A DNA stretch of 21,804 nucleotides, taken from the NCBI GenBank assembly GCA_900543325.1, contig UQQU01000059.1, positions 1 through 21,804 on the forward strand. Reading direction: 5' to 3'. Shown here piece after piece: positions 1-6,791 of this stretch. The position numbers and the translations under genes were made by a program. The notes beneath the pieces were generated by a model that was given only the letters and a program-made list of their open reading frames with translations, was not told the DNA's origin and searched no databases. This DNA comes from an uncultured Clostridium sp. (GTDB lineage Bacteria; Bacillota; Clostridia; Clostridiales; Clostridiaceae). Position 1 is the first letter of the stretch; each line of letters opens with the position of its first letter.

Positions 1-69
1 GATGATTTTGGAGGAGTAAAATCAAATTCAGAAAAACTTATATGGAAAAACTTAAGTATTTTTGCTTAA
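1..69 (+). CDS. 3' end of an unidentified protein (partial)
   Basis: The window opens in an open reading frame of 22 codons ending with TAA at 67-69 (ending ...KLIWKNLSIFA). It is followed by a strong hairpin terminator at 132-158, which supports it being the real end of a plus-strand gene that begins outside the window. The fragment is too short to assign a family. Confidence 0.45.
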   Translation, partial: DDFGGVKSNSEKLIWKNLSIFA

Positions 70-131
70 TGATAATATTTTTTCTAATCAAAATTATTAG
101 TTAATATACAATTTTAATATATTGCGATTTA

Positions 132-158
132 AAAGGATGTCAACATTTGACATCCTTT
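132..158 (+). terminator. Hairpin terminator, probably bidirectional
   Basis: A perfect 12-bp stem (AAAGGATGTCAA / TTGACATCCTTT) with a 3-base loop is flanked by A-rich and T-rich sequence. It lies between the end of the plus-strand gene at 69 and the end of the minus-strand membrane gene at 223, so it could end both convergent transcripts. Confidence 0.75.
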
Positions 159-222
159 ATGTTATACCTATTTCCTCATTATTTTAACGCTTCTGCTAAT
201 TTCAAAAGTTATCTTCTACTCT

Positions 223-1230
223 TTATACTTCTTTTTTTATTAATTCAAATATAGTCTTACCTTCTTCAATACAACGTCTAGCAATTCTTTCCCTAGTTGT
301 AAAGAAACTATATATAAAAGAAATAAATTTATAGTATAAAAATATAATTATTAATTCAATGCCTAAATCTACTAGATACTCCAATTTAAACTCATTAAAT
401 ATATTAACTACTGTTTCAGTTAACATAGCAATTAAAAAAGCTACAAAAATAAAAATATATACACCTTTAGTAATTAAACTATATACTTTTGAACCTTCTT
501 TTTTAAATTTATTAATAAACTCATCTTCACTTATAGGTTCTTTTCCTTTTTTAATTCTTTTATCATTTCTATTATAAAAATCTTTAACTATATTTTCTAC
601 TACCTGATCTTCTACTATATTAGTAAGTTCTATCTTTTCAACCTTTTGCTCTTTCTTAAATAATCTCTCTTTATTCACTATCTTTTTACCATACTTATAA
701 AGATAAAACACCAGTAAATATGACATAGATATCGCTACTAACATCCAGTTTTTTATTTCAAATTTAATTAAATCACCTATAAAAACCGATACAACTACTG
801 TAAACAATAAACATCCTAATAAAACAAGGATTATAACTCCAACACCTATTTTTTTAACTTTAAATATCTTTTTTCTAACAACTCTACTAACTATCTCTGT
901 TAATATATATCCAATAGTAAAAGAGCATATAGCTACTAGAATAGTATCATCGGTGCTTGTCCAGATATTTTGTTTTCCAATATTAATTAATATAGATATT
1001 ACAGCAAAAAATAGTACTATCCACATTAATCTCTTTAAAGAATTAAATAGATCTAAAAATGGTGGTTTAGCTAAAGATTTGCTAAATAACTGATTACAGA
1101 AACTCTCTATATCATCGCCAACTACTTTACTAGGACTAACCCCCTCCTGCTGTGCTTCTAATAACATATCTAAAACCTGCATCATAATTTCTTCACGTTT
1201 TTCTTCTATAGGTGAATTTTCCCCCACCAT
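223..1230 (-). CDS. PadR-linked multi-span membrane protein
   Basis: A 335-residue membrane protein lying directly downstream of a PadR regulator. Residues about 15-50 form a helical segment (LDMLLEAQQEGVSPSKVVGDD then FCNQLF) resembling the N-terminal helical domains (DUF1048/HAAS-like) usually found in PadR partners. About six hydrophobic helices follow (roughly residues 68-86, 95-118, 126-150, 160-180, 245-270 and 283-308), with a charged loop between helices 4 and 5. By analogy with such pairs it may be a membrane stress or signalling protein whose level is set by the PadR repressor (inference). The ATG at 1230 has an AGAGG site 8 bases upstream. However, the best ribosome binding site of the region belongs to an ATG at 1317 in the same frame, separated from this ORF by a single TAG (see the separate entry), so this product may be an N-terminally shortened or re-initiated form. 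No catalytic motif is visible. Confidence 0.75.
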   Translation of the reverse strand: MVGENSPIEEKREEIMMQVLDMLLEAQQEGVSPSKVVGDDIESFCNQLFSKSLAKPPFLDLFNSLKRLMWIVLFFAVISILINIGKQNIWTSTDDTILVAICSFTIGYILTEIVSRVVRKKIFKVKKIGVGVIILVLLGCLLFTVVVSVFIGDLIKFEIKNWMLVAISMSYLLVFYLYKYGKKIVNKERLFKKEQKVEKIELTNIVEDQVVENIVKDFYNRNDKRIKKGKEPISEDEFINKFKKEGSKVYSLITKGVYIFIFVAFLIAMLTETVVNIFNEFKLEYLVDLGIELIIIFLYYKFISFIYSFFTTRERIARRCIEEGKTIFELIKKEV

Positions 1231-1317
1231 TGAAAATACCTCTATTTTATTAAAAGTATCTTTAAATTCATCCTATAACTTATCGGTATAAAGTGTATAA
1301 GTATTTTTTATCTTCAT
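1231..1317 (-). other. In-frame upstream segment with TAG at codon 15
   Basis: On the minus strand an ATG at 1317-1315 follows AAGGGG by 8 bases, only 14 bases after the padR stop. It reads 14 codons (MKIKNTYTLYTDKL), meets TAG at 1275-1273, then continues in the same frame for 14 codons (DEFKDTFNKIEVFS) straight into the ATG at 1230. Both halves read like one helical N-terminus. Either a CAG-to-TAG type nonsense change has interrupted the gene, with rescue by re-initiation at 1230, or the 14-codon ORF is a leader peptide. Confidence 0.7.
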
Positions 1318-1331
1318 AATAATAACCCCTT

Positions 1332-1652
1332 CTATTCATCAAATATTATCCTTTGAGCAGACTCTGTTAGATGTCTATAACTTTTTTTAAACTCCTTAAA
1401 CCAAACTTCCCCTTCTTCTGATATTGAATAATACTTCCTTGTAGGGCCTAAAGGAGATTTAGCTTTTCTACATACAACATACCCCTTCTTTTCTAAACGA
1501 ATAAGCACAGAATATAACGTACCTTCCATTAAATTTGAAAATCCTTCTTTTTCTAAGCAAGATAAAATCTCATATCCATAAGTTTCACCTTTTTTAATTA
1601 TGCTTAATACACACCCTTCTAAGACTCCCTTAAGTAATTGTGCTTCATCCAT
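1332..1652 (-). CDS. PadR-family transcriptional regulator
   Basis: A 106-residue winged-helix repressor of the short PadR type. The sequence shows the family pattern: an N-terminal helix (LLKGVLEGCVLSIIKKGETY), then GYEILSCLEKEGF, the recognition segment MEGTLYSVLIRLEKKGYV, and the wing with PLGPTRKYYSISEEGE. A C-terminal helix suits dimerisation. The start ATG is preceded by GGAGGG at 6-base spacing. The gene has a clear promoter and a perfect inverted repeat just downstream of its -10 box, so it probably represses itself and the membrane protein gene that follows, whose original start codon lies only 14 bases past the padR stop (inference). PadR-type repressors with a membrane partner often respond to cell-envelope or drug stress; nothing here identifies the inducer. 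Confidence 0.93.
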   Translation of the reverse strand: MDEAQLLKGVLEGCVLSIIKKGETYGYEILSCLEKEGFSNLMEGTLYSVLIRLEKKGYVVCRKAKSPLGPTRKYYSISEEGEVWFKEFKKSYRHLTESAQRIIFDE

Positions 1653-1666
1653 CTATATCCCTCCTA

Positions 1667-1723
1667 ACTACTTAGTTATACTAAGTAGTAATTTAATTAT
1701 ACTATACCACCTAATATTTTCAA
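1667..1723 (-). promoter_or_regulatory. padR promoter and inverted-repeat operator
   Basis: Read on the minus strand: TTGAAA (1723-1718), a 16-base spacer, and TATAAT (1701-1696). Immediately downstream is a perfect 9-bp inverted repeat, ACTACTTAG (1667-1675) and CTAAGTAGT (1681-1689), with a 5-base spacer. Its position over the expected transcription start is typical of a repressor operator; PadR is the obvious candidate (inference). Confidence 0.8.
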
Positions 1724-1840
1724 GTAATTTTTGTATTTTATTCTATTTTTATACATATTTATTTGTTAATGGATAAAAAACACTTACAAACTATGTTGTA
1801 AGTATAAAATTAATTAAAAATAATTATTAAAAAAACGTAA

Positions 1841-1874
1841 ATAAAGCTTAAGAATTTTAACTCTTAAGCTTTAT
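1841..1874 (-). terminator. Terminator of the AAA/PD-DEXK gene
   Basis: A perfect 13-bp stem (ATAAAGCTTAAGA / TCTTAAGCTTTAT) with an 8-base loop lies 2 bases after the stop at 1877. On the minus strand it is followed by a T-rich tract (TTACGTTTTTTT). Confidence 0.8.
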
Positions 1875-1876
1875 TT

Positions 1877-3550
1877 TTAAGTTACATCATTTACAGAAAC
1901 CCCTTTACCTTTAAATACTATAACTAACTTTTTAATATTAGTTATACCTCTGCTTAAAAGTTCTGTCTCATATTTTTTATCTTCTATTTGCTTTTTACCT
2001 TCTTCTATTAATTGATCTATTGATTTTTTATTAGTTCTTCTGGCTTTTTTAAATTCTATAATAATTCCTAGTTTACTTATATCCTTTGGAATTACCATTA
2101 CATCATATCTTCCATATCCTGATTCTCGATTAGATAAAACATAGTGTGTATTACTTAATGATACTAGCATACCTAAAACAAAGCTATGATATACTCTCTC
2201 TGGCTCTTCTCCTGAAACATCAAAATAACTTAATGACCTTTCTACATATTCTATAAATATTTCTTCAAATACTTCATAATCAAAATTAACTAAAGCCTTT
2301 AACATCTCACTATACTCTGCTGCAACATAGCTTTCACTAGCCCAATCTTCAACCATCTTTTCATACATAAATCTAACTTCTATATTAGGAATAGCTAAAC
2401 TATAATAGATTCTATTATTTTCTCTTCGCTTACCAACTACCTTTAAGTAGCCTGATAATAATAAAAAGCTCCAAATATTATTTTCATTAGCCTCTACATC
2501 TGCCATAATAATATTTTCATCAATAGTAGTTTCTATAGTATTGCCTCTAAGTAATTCCTCAAAAGACTTCTTTAAGCCTTCGCTACCTTTAGCTAATATT
2601 GTTTTTATTATTTTATTTTCTGAAGTGTTTACCCAATATGGCATAAATTCATTACTCTTATTATCTAAATAACATAGTGTTGACCATGGATTATATATCA
2701 CTGTATCTCCAAAAATATATCCATTATACCATCTTTTAAACTCATCTCTTTCTTCTATTACATTAAAATAATTTAATATCTTTTCAATTTCTTCCTCAGT
2801 AAAACCAAATTTATCACTATATTGTTCATTTAATATAGTACATACTTTTAAATTATTAAGCCCTGAAAAAATACTCTCTCTTGCTACTCTAAGTATTCCT
2901 GTTAATACTGCTTTTTCTAAATATATATTATCCTTTAGTGTATTTGAAAGAAAGTTTCTCATAAAAGCTATAGTTTCATCATAGATACCAGAAAAATAGC
3001 TATGTTGAATAGGAGTATCATACTCATCTATTAAAACTATAGCCTTTTCACCATAATATTCATATAAATACTTACATAAATTTTTTAAAGCCATTTCTAA
3101 TTCTGCTTTTGTACCTCTTCTATTAATTATTTTATCAAAGTAATCTTTATCCACTTCAAAGATTAAAGCTTTATATAAGTAATAATGTTTTTTATATATT
3201 TCTGATACAAAAAAACTTAGTTTAGTTTGAAAATCTTGAAAGTTGTCATGTTTTTCATCTTTAAATGTTAAATATATTGTAGGATATAGCCCTTGCTTTT
3301 TCATTATATCTTCTTCTTTTTCTATAAGAAGGTTATTAAAAAGATATCTTCTATCTTCATCACATCTCTCAACAAAATATCTTATCATAGATAAATTTAA
3401 AGTCTTTCCAAAACGTCTTGGCCTTGGAATTAATACTATTTGAGCTGAGTCATCTAAAACTTCTTTTATTAATAAACTCTTATCAACAAAATACCTATTA
3501 TCATCAATTAATGTTTTAAAATCACTATTACCTAAAGCTATTTTCTTCAT
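1877..3550 (-). CDS. AAA-ATPase with C-terminal PD-(D/E)XK nuclease-like domain
   Basis: A 557-residue protein of the AAA-ATPase-like plus DUF1703 family, common in Clostridia and Bacteroidetes, often in many copies. The N-terminal domain opens with GNSDFKTLI...YFVDKSLLIKE, then the family-specific Walker A PRPRRFGKT (about residues 42-50) and Walker B IVLIDEYDTPI (about 171-181). The C-terminus carries a PD-(D/E)XK core: YGRYDV with Asp483, then IIIEFKKAR with Glu499 and Lys501, all expected catalytic positions present. The biological role of this family is unsettled; possibilities are defence, nucleic-acid processing or regulation of mobile elements. It stands alone: an AAGGTGG site precedes the ATG at 3550, a strong terminator follows, and no partner gene is adjacent. 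Length and motifs indicate an intact gene. Confidence 0.88.
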   Translation of the reverse strand: MKKIALGNSDFKTLIDDNRYFVDKSLLIKEVLDDSAQIVLIPRPRRFGKTLNLSMIRYFVERCDEDRRYLFNNLLIEKEEDIMKKQGLYPTIYLTFKDEKHDNFQDFQTKLSFFVSEIYKKHYYLYKALIFEVDKDYFDKIINRRGTKAELEMALKNLCKYLYEYYGEKAIVLIDEYDTPIQHSYFSGIYDETIAFMRNFLSNTLKDNIYLEKAVLTGILRVARESIFSGLNNLKVCTILNEQYSDKFGFTEEEIEKILNYFNVIEERDEFKRWYNGYIFGDTVIYNPWSTLCYLDNKSNEFMPYWVNTSENKIIKTILAKGSEGLKKSFEELLRGNTIETTIDENIIMADVEANENNIWSFLLLSGYLKVVGKRRENNRIYYSLAIPNIEVRFMYEKMVEDWASESYVAAEYSEMLKALVNFDYEVFEEIFIEYVERSLSYFDVSGEEPERVYHSFVLGMLVSLSNTHYVLSNRESGYGRYDVMVIPKDISKLGIIIEFKKARRTNKKSIDQLIEEGKKQIEDKKYETELLSRGITNIKKLVIVFKGKGVSVNDVT

Positions 3551-3656
3551 CCTTCCACCTTCTTTCTTTGCAGCATGTCTATTCTCATTATTCTAGTTAT
3601 TAGTATATCATATTTTCTACCCTCTAAACATGTTTGCTTATAAAGCCAGATAAATT

Positions 3657-3758
3657 AAAAGCCCAAGAGCCTTATGATATGCTCCCTTTATAGTAGACAG
3701 TTAAAATAATAAAAACTGATACTATAGAGGGAGCATATCACTTAACTCTTGAGCTTTT
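3657..3758. repeat. Imperfect inverted repeat, ~44-bp arms (MITE-like or terminator)
   Basis: The left arm 3657-3700 and right arm 3716-3758 are near-complementary, with the best match in GATATGCTCCCT(T/C)TATAGTA and the outer AAAAGC(C/T)CAAGAG; the central loop is about 15 bases. It directly follows the amidohydrolase stop (3765), so it could act as a terminator. The long arms also resemble paired ends of a small transposable element with the interior lost. No flanking target duplication was established. Confidence 0.65.
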
Positions 3759-3764
3759 ATATAA

Positions 3765-4592
3765 CTACTTCAATTTTAATATCTTATCTAAATTAAATAG
3801 CTTTATAGAATTCTTATACATAATATTATCGTAGTCTTCTTTACTTATCATATCCTTTAAATTATTAAAATATTGTTGATATAACGATGGTTCCCCTTTA
3901 GGATTATGATGATAAGTATCAACTCCATCTATAGGATTATCGCTACCAAATAATATTTTTTCACTACCAAAAGTTTTTATTGCTTTTATAACACTTTCTA
4001 TTGGTACCCATGCTGTATCACCATATAAATTAGGTAATTTAGCTATATAATTTATAGCATTTTCATTATCAGTTCCAAGCTCCATATGTCCCATTATAAA
4101 GTTAACCTTAGGATACTTTAAAGCCATATTATAAACTCTTTCTGGACTTGCTTCATCACATCCACCAGTATGTATAAGTACTGGAAGTTGAAGCTCTTCT
4201 GCTAAATCTAAATACTCATATAAATTATTTGAATCAAATGCTAAATGTGAATGATATGGATGCATCTTTATTCCGTATATAATATCTAAATTATCTACTA
4301 TATATTGCTTAAACTCACCATTTAATCTTTCACTTTCTGGTTTAATCCAAGGCATTACCCCTATTTTATCTGGATATTTTCTTGCAAAGTCTATACTTCT
4401 TTTTAATGATTCCATCTGAGTATGTTGCATTTCTTTTGGAACCTCTTTAAAATTGTGATCATATCTTACAGATTCAGTATTTGAAACTATACTATAATCT
4501 ATATTATATCTCTCCATAGATTCTAACACCATATCCTCTGTCATATCCCATCCTAACGCATAACCTATATGCACATGCATATCTATTCTCAT
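3765..4592 (-). CDS. Amidohydrolase (metal-dependent, TIM-barrel)
   Basis: A 275-residue hydrolase of the amidohydrolase-2 superfamily. Metal-binding positions are visible: MHVH near the N-terminus (His6, His8), IKMHPYHSH (His111), LIHTGG (His141), IMGHME (His169) and the late Asp in LFGSDNP (Asp218). Such proteins hydrolyse or decarboxylate small cyclic or amide substrates; the substrate here is not predictable. The start ATG follows GGGGAGAG. It is the second gene of a unit with the MBL-fold gene, 42 bases downstream of that gene's stop, with a hairpin in the gap. Length and metal residues look complete. Confidence 0.88.
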   Translation of the reverse strand: MRIDMHVHIGYALGWDMTEDMVLESMERYNIDYSIVSNTESVRYDHNFKEVPKEMQHTQMESLKRSIDFARKYPDKIGVMPWIKPESERLNGEFKQYIVDNLDIIYGIKMHPYHSHLAFDSNNLYEYLDLAEELQLPVLIHTGGCDEASPERVYNMALKYPKVNFIMGHMELGTDNENAINYIAKLPNLYGDTAWVPIESVIKAIKTFGSEKILFGSDNPIDGVDTYHHNPKGEPSLYQQYFNNLKDMISKEDYDNIMYKNSIKLFNLDKILKLK

Positions 4593-4620
4593 TTTAACTC
4601 TCCCCTATCTATTACCTTAT

Positions 4621-4651
4621 TAGTAAATGAATTCTTAATTCTCATTTACTA
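4621..4651 (-). repeat. Intercistronic hairpin between MBL and amidohydrolase genes
   Basis: A 10-bp perfect inverted repeat (TAGTAAATGA / TCATTTACTA, 11-base loop) covers the stop codon of the MBL gene. It has no T-run, so it is more likely an mRNA processing or stability element than a terminator (inference). Confidence 0.5.
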
Positions 4652-5471
4652 AGTCTATAACTTGTCCTGATTTTATAGCTTTTATATTACTACCTAAGAT
4701 ATTATTTAACAAATCAAATGCCTTTACTCCAGTACAATGACATGTATAGATTTTAATATTTTTCTCAAGTAACTTATTCCCTAACTCATTAATAAGACTT
4801 AACTTTTCAGTTTTCTTATTTATTGGATTATATAAATGCAACCCACCTATTATAAATTCTATTTTTAATCCAACTCTTTTTTCTATGTCTTGTAAAATAT
4901 TAATTATTCCAGTATGAGAACAACCTGAAATTAGAATATTTTTACCATTATCATTTAATATTAGATGTTGTTCATGCTTAAAATTATCCAAAATAAATTT
5001 GTCATTATCTTTAATAAACAGATTGCTATTACCTTTTGGAAGTAATACATCTCCTGTAATATTTGATATTAATGTCATTTCTTCATCTATATGATACATT
5101 TCATCAGTTAATACTATTCTTTTGTTTTCTTTTAATTCTTGATTTAAACCTACATAAAATTTTGCATACTTTAAAAATAAAGCATAATAATTATCAAAAG
5201 CATATTTACTAATATAAATTTTTACCTTATCATTCTGCTTTAAAAATGCTTCTAAACCACCACCATGGTCTTTATGACCATGGGATATAATTACAGTATC
5301 AACATCTTTAATATTAATATTTAACTTCTTTGCATTTTTTATAAATGTATCATCTGGACCTAAATCAAATAAAATATTATGTTTTTCTGTTTTTAAATGA
5401 ATACATAAACCAGGTTTATTTATATATTCTTTTGATATTCTTGAGTTTTCAACTAATGTAGTTATTACCAT
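4635..5471 (-). CDS. MBL-fold metallohydrolase (COG1237-like)
   Basis: A 278-residue metallo-beta-lactamase-fold protein. The signature SHGHKDHGGG (His64, His66, Asp68, His69) is intact; later ligand regions SGCSHTGI and GGLHLY are present, and the C-terminal HCTG fits the COG1237 group annotated as dihydropterin-related beta-ribofuranosylaminobenzene phosphate synthase-like. That name comes from a distant homologue, so the reaction here is uncertain. The start ATG follows AAGGGG at 7 bases. It is the promoter-proximal gene of a two-gene unit with the amidohydrolase, suggesting two hydrolytic steps on one substrate (inference). An extended -10 promoter and an operator-like palindrome lie just upstream. 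Confidence 0.88.
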   Translation of the reverse strand: MVITTLVENSRISKEYINKPGLCIHLKTEKHNILFDLGPDDTFIKNAKKLNINIKDVDTVIISHGHKDHGGGLEAFLKQNDKVKIYISKYAFDNYYALFLKYAKFYVGLNQELKENKRIVLTDEMYHIDEEMTLISNITGDVLLPKGNSNLFIKDNDKFILDNFKHEQHLILNDNGKNILISGCSHTGIINILQDIEKRVGLKIEFIIGGLHLYNPINKKTEKLSLINELGNKLLEKNIKIYTCHCTGVKAFDLLNNILGSNIKAIKSGQVIDLVNEN

Positions 5472-5502
5472 TTAACTTCCCCTTGTAATTCCAAAGCCCA
5501 AT

Positions 5503-5539
5503 TGTATTTTATTGCATAAAATACATATTTATTATATCA
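5503..5539 (-). promoter_or_regulatory. MBL operon promoter with palindromic operator
   Basis: Read on the minus strand there is an extended -10 box TGATATAAT (5539-5531) with no good -35. Starting about 6 bases downstream is a perfect inverted repeat with 9-bp arms, TGTATTTTA (5503-5511) and TAAAATACA (5517-5525), separated by 5 bases. The palindrome covers the likely transcription start, as for a repressor site. Confidence 0.6.
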
Positions 5540-5698
5540 TATTATTGTAAACTATTTATATGTAGAGGAAAAGGAATTTTATAATTTTAAGCGACAAAAT
5601 TTATAGACTTTAAAAGATCCTTTTAATAAAAAATAAACCTATAAATTTATATTCTATAAATTTACTTTTAAAAACTACCCCACAAATTGGAATTTGCA

Positions 5699-5950
5699 TC
5701 ATAGCGATGTCTTTATTTCAAAACCAAATTCATGAAGTACAAAATCATCGTCAATCACTTCATCATAAATTCCATCAACCTTTTCAAAACCGGTTTTCTT
5801 ATAAAGATTTATTGCAGGATAATTTTTATCTACAACAAAAAGTCTTAAATATTCAGCACCCATTTCTCTTGAAAGTTCAATTGCTTTATTAAGCACAATA
5901 CAACCAATTCCTTTTCTTAAGTAATTAAATCGTTTTTTATTATGTTCAAG
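5699..5950 (-). pseudogene. GNAT acetyltransferase, C-terminal remnant
   Basis: The C-terminal half of an acetyl-CoA-dependent N-acetyltransferase. Motif A is readable as LRKGIGCIVLNKAIELS followed by AEYLRLFVV and the motif B segment NYPAINLYKKTGFEKV. The usual N-terminal strands and helices (about 60-80 residues) are absent: in-frame reading upstream gives only LEHNKKRFNY before a stop at 5951-5953. A GTG at 5896 could start translation but would begin inside motif A, so a functional enzyme is unlikely. The lost 5' part abuts the hairpin-rich segment starting near 5993, so a rearrangement there may have removed it (inference). Confidence 0.75.
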
Positions 5951-5992
5951 TTAAAAAATGATACCATCACCCCTTCACAAGACTCAATATAA

Positions 5993-6167
5993 CTAAATTG
6001 CGAAGCAATTTAGAGGTAAGAGTTAAGAGCTAAGAGTGAAAAGTTAAGGTTGAAACTGCTATGGCAGTTTCTTAAAATATATATTTTTTAAAACTCCCTA
6101 AGGAGTTTTTTCCATCACTCTTCAACCTTCACTCTTACTTATTCACTAAAAAGTGCTTCGCACTTTT
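5993..6167. repeat. Cluster of interlocking hairpins, likely dispersed element
   Basis: Four short hairpins lie in 175 bp: CTAAATTGC-GAA-GCAATTTAG (5993-6013), GAAACTGC-TATG-GCAGTTTC (6052-6071), AAAACTCC-CTAA-GGAGTTTT (6090-6109) and AAAAGTGC-TTC-GCACTTTT (6149-6167). A long-range stem encloses the middle two: TAAGAGTGAA (6031-6040) with TTCACTCTTA (6128-6137), and AAGGTTGAA (6046-6054) with TTCAACCTT (6121-6129). The tips of the first and last hairpins are complementary over 9 bases (TGCGAAGCA at 5999-6007, TGCTTCGCA at 6154-6162). The left part is built of TAAGAGT-like units. No ORF fits. It may be a REP/MITE-like element or a structured RNA. Confidence 0.6.
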
Positions 6168-6216
6168 AAAAATATGTGCTATATTGCTATTTACCAATTC
6201 TCTATTTTTCTTTATT

Positions 6217-6239
6217 ATTTACATGGTTATAATGTAAAT
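6217..6239. repeat. Short perfect inverted repeat
   Basis: ATTTACAT and ATGTAAAT (8-bp arms) with a 7-base spacer lie in the gene-free stretch 5951-6400. Function unknown; in DNA this AT-rich it could be chance. Confidence 0.35.
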
Positions 6240-6273
6240 GCACCATTACTTACGATACGTTATTTTTAATTAT

Positions 6274-6319
6274 AAAAATAGCCTTAGCCATTGAAATAAC
6301 TTAGCTAAGACTACTTTTT
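6274..6319. terminator. Imperfect bidirectional terminator-like hairpin
   Basis: AAAAATAGCCTTAGCCA (6274-6290) pairs imperfectly with TAGCTAAGACTACTTTTT (6302-6319), with two mismatches and one bulge. The A-rich left flank and T-rich right flank are typical of an intrinsic terminator. It has no adjacent intact gene and could insulate the small-peptide locus at 6400-6800. Confidence 0.45.
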
Positions 6320-6404
6320 GCATTTATTTATGATACGGTTCTCCGTAATTACTCTAAATAATTTTTTACCATTTTATTCTTATGTATATAATATATCCAT
6401 TTAT

Positions 6405-6412
6405 GGTATAAT
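6405..6412 (+). promoter_or_regulatory. Extended -10 promoter of the small membrane-peptide gene
   Basis: TGGTATAAT (TATAAT at 6407-6412) is a consensus extended -10 element. No convincing -35 is present, as expected for this class. It would start an RNA near 6419 with a leader of about 105 bases before the ATG at 6524. Confidence 0.6.
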
Positions 6413-6434
6413 TCTAAAGTAATATTTAGAAAAT

Positions 6435-6515
6435 CCGTAGTAGGATGGCTACGGTGGTTGTACGTTTTCCTACCTTAGGTTATTTGATGATTTTCATCTT
6501 AACTTAAGGGGGTGG
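6435..6515 (+). promoter_or_regulatory. Structured leader that partly hides the ribosome binding site
   Basis: Two helices can form in the 5' leader. CCGTAG/CTACGG (6435-6440, 6449-6454) closes an 8-base loop whose TAGGA can pair with TCCTA at 6468-6472, giving a possible pseudoknot. A second stem pairs CCTTAGGTTA (6473-6482) with TAACTTAAGG (6500-6509), one G-U pair included, topped by GATGA/TCATC. The right arm takes the first two G of the GGGGGTGG ribosome binding site, so folding should damp translation. This is pairing read by eye, not a computed fold. Confidence 0.55.
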
Positions 6516-6523
6516 TATTGAAT

Positions 6524-6688
6524 ATGTTACTTGCTTTATCATTTATAATAATTTTTTTATTAATCATTATAAATAAGGCTTTAGGCTCAAAATCTAAACT
6601 TCTAGAGTTTGAACTTAACATAAGTATTAAGTGTTTTAAATTATCTTTTAAAACAAATGAAAACAGCACTCCATCCAACCAAGACTAA
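6524..6688 (+). CDS. Small membrane peptide (candidate type I toxin)
   Basis: A 54-residue ORF, ATG 6524 to TAA 6686-6688 (an in-frame TTG at 6518 would add two residues). A GGGGGTGG site lies 8 bases upstream of the ATG. The peptide begins with a single hydrophobic helix (LLALSFIIIFLLII), then a basic stretch NKALGSKSK, then alternating hydrophobic/polar residues FELNISIKCFKLSFKTN and a polar tail ending PSNQD. I do not recognise the family. The arrangement of own promoter, structured leader, strong terminator and an opposing promoter just beyond the terminator resembles type I toxin-antitoxin loci such as bsrG/SR4 and txpA/ratA of Bacillus, where a short membrane toxin is silenced by an RNA antisense to its 3' end. 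The toxin role is inference. Alternatives are a regulatory or leader peptide, or a mobile-element relic. Confidence 0.6.
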   Translation: MLLALSFIIIFLLIIINKALGSKSKLLEFELNISIKCFKLSFKTNENSTPSNQD

Positions 6689-6785
6689 GTGCTATTTCTA
6701 GAAAACTAATATTTTTAAATTCAATAGCCCTAAAACTTAAAACGTTCTAAGGATTGCTTAGTGTTACCAACACTAAGCTTTTCTT
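6655..6785 (-). ncRNA. Predicted antisense RNA to the small-peptide mRNA 3' end
   Basis: A leftward transcript from the promoter at 6792-6800 would begin near 6785, cross the sense terminator and cover the peptide's stop codon. A possible end is the hairpin AGCACT/AGTGCT (6665-6670, 6688-6693) followed on the minus strand by GTTTTCATTTGTTTT. No minus-strand gene lies within 800 bases in that direction, so an antisense role is the simplest reason for the promoter. No transcription evidence is available here, and the boundaries are estimates. Confidence 0.4.
6756..6785 (+). terminator. Intrinsic terminator of the small-peptide gene
   Basis: A perfect 10-bp stem GCTTAGTGTT (6756-6765) / AACACTAAGC (6769-6778), with a 3-base loop, is followed by TTTTCTT. 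It is strong for this AT-rich genome and clearly oriented for the plus strand, which supports real transcription of the upstream short ORF. Confidence 0.85.
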
Positions 6786-6791
6786 ATTTAT

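Noticed and set aside
359..577. Plus-strand ORF inside the PadR-linked membrane gene
   Set aside because: No ribosome binding site; low-complexity translation antisense to a better-supported gene.
3243..3443. Plus-strand ORF inside the AAA/PD-DEXK gene
   Set aside because: Mirror of a conserved coding region, with no supporting signals.
5686..5700. Similar ACAAATTG-AATTT-CAT sequences near 5686 and 18328, each beside a minus-strand stop codon
   Set aside because: Only a short, imperfect AT-rich similarity; not enough to claim a repeat family.
5707..5892. Plus-strand ORF opposite the GNAT remnant
   Set aside because: The opposite strand carries recognisable GNAT motifs; this frame has none.
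6250..6260. 11-base match TACGATACGTT shared (inverted) with about 19036-19046
   Set aside because: The match does not extend on either side and no element end is seen; probably chance.
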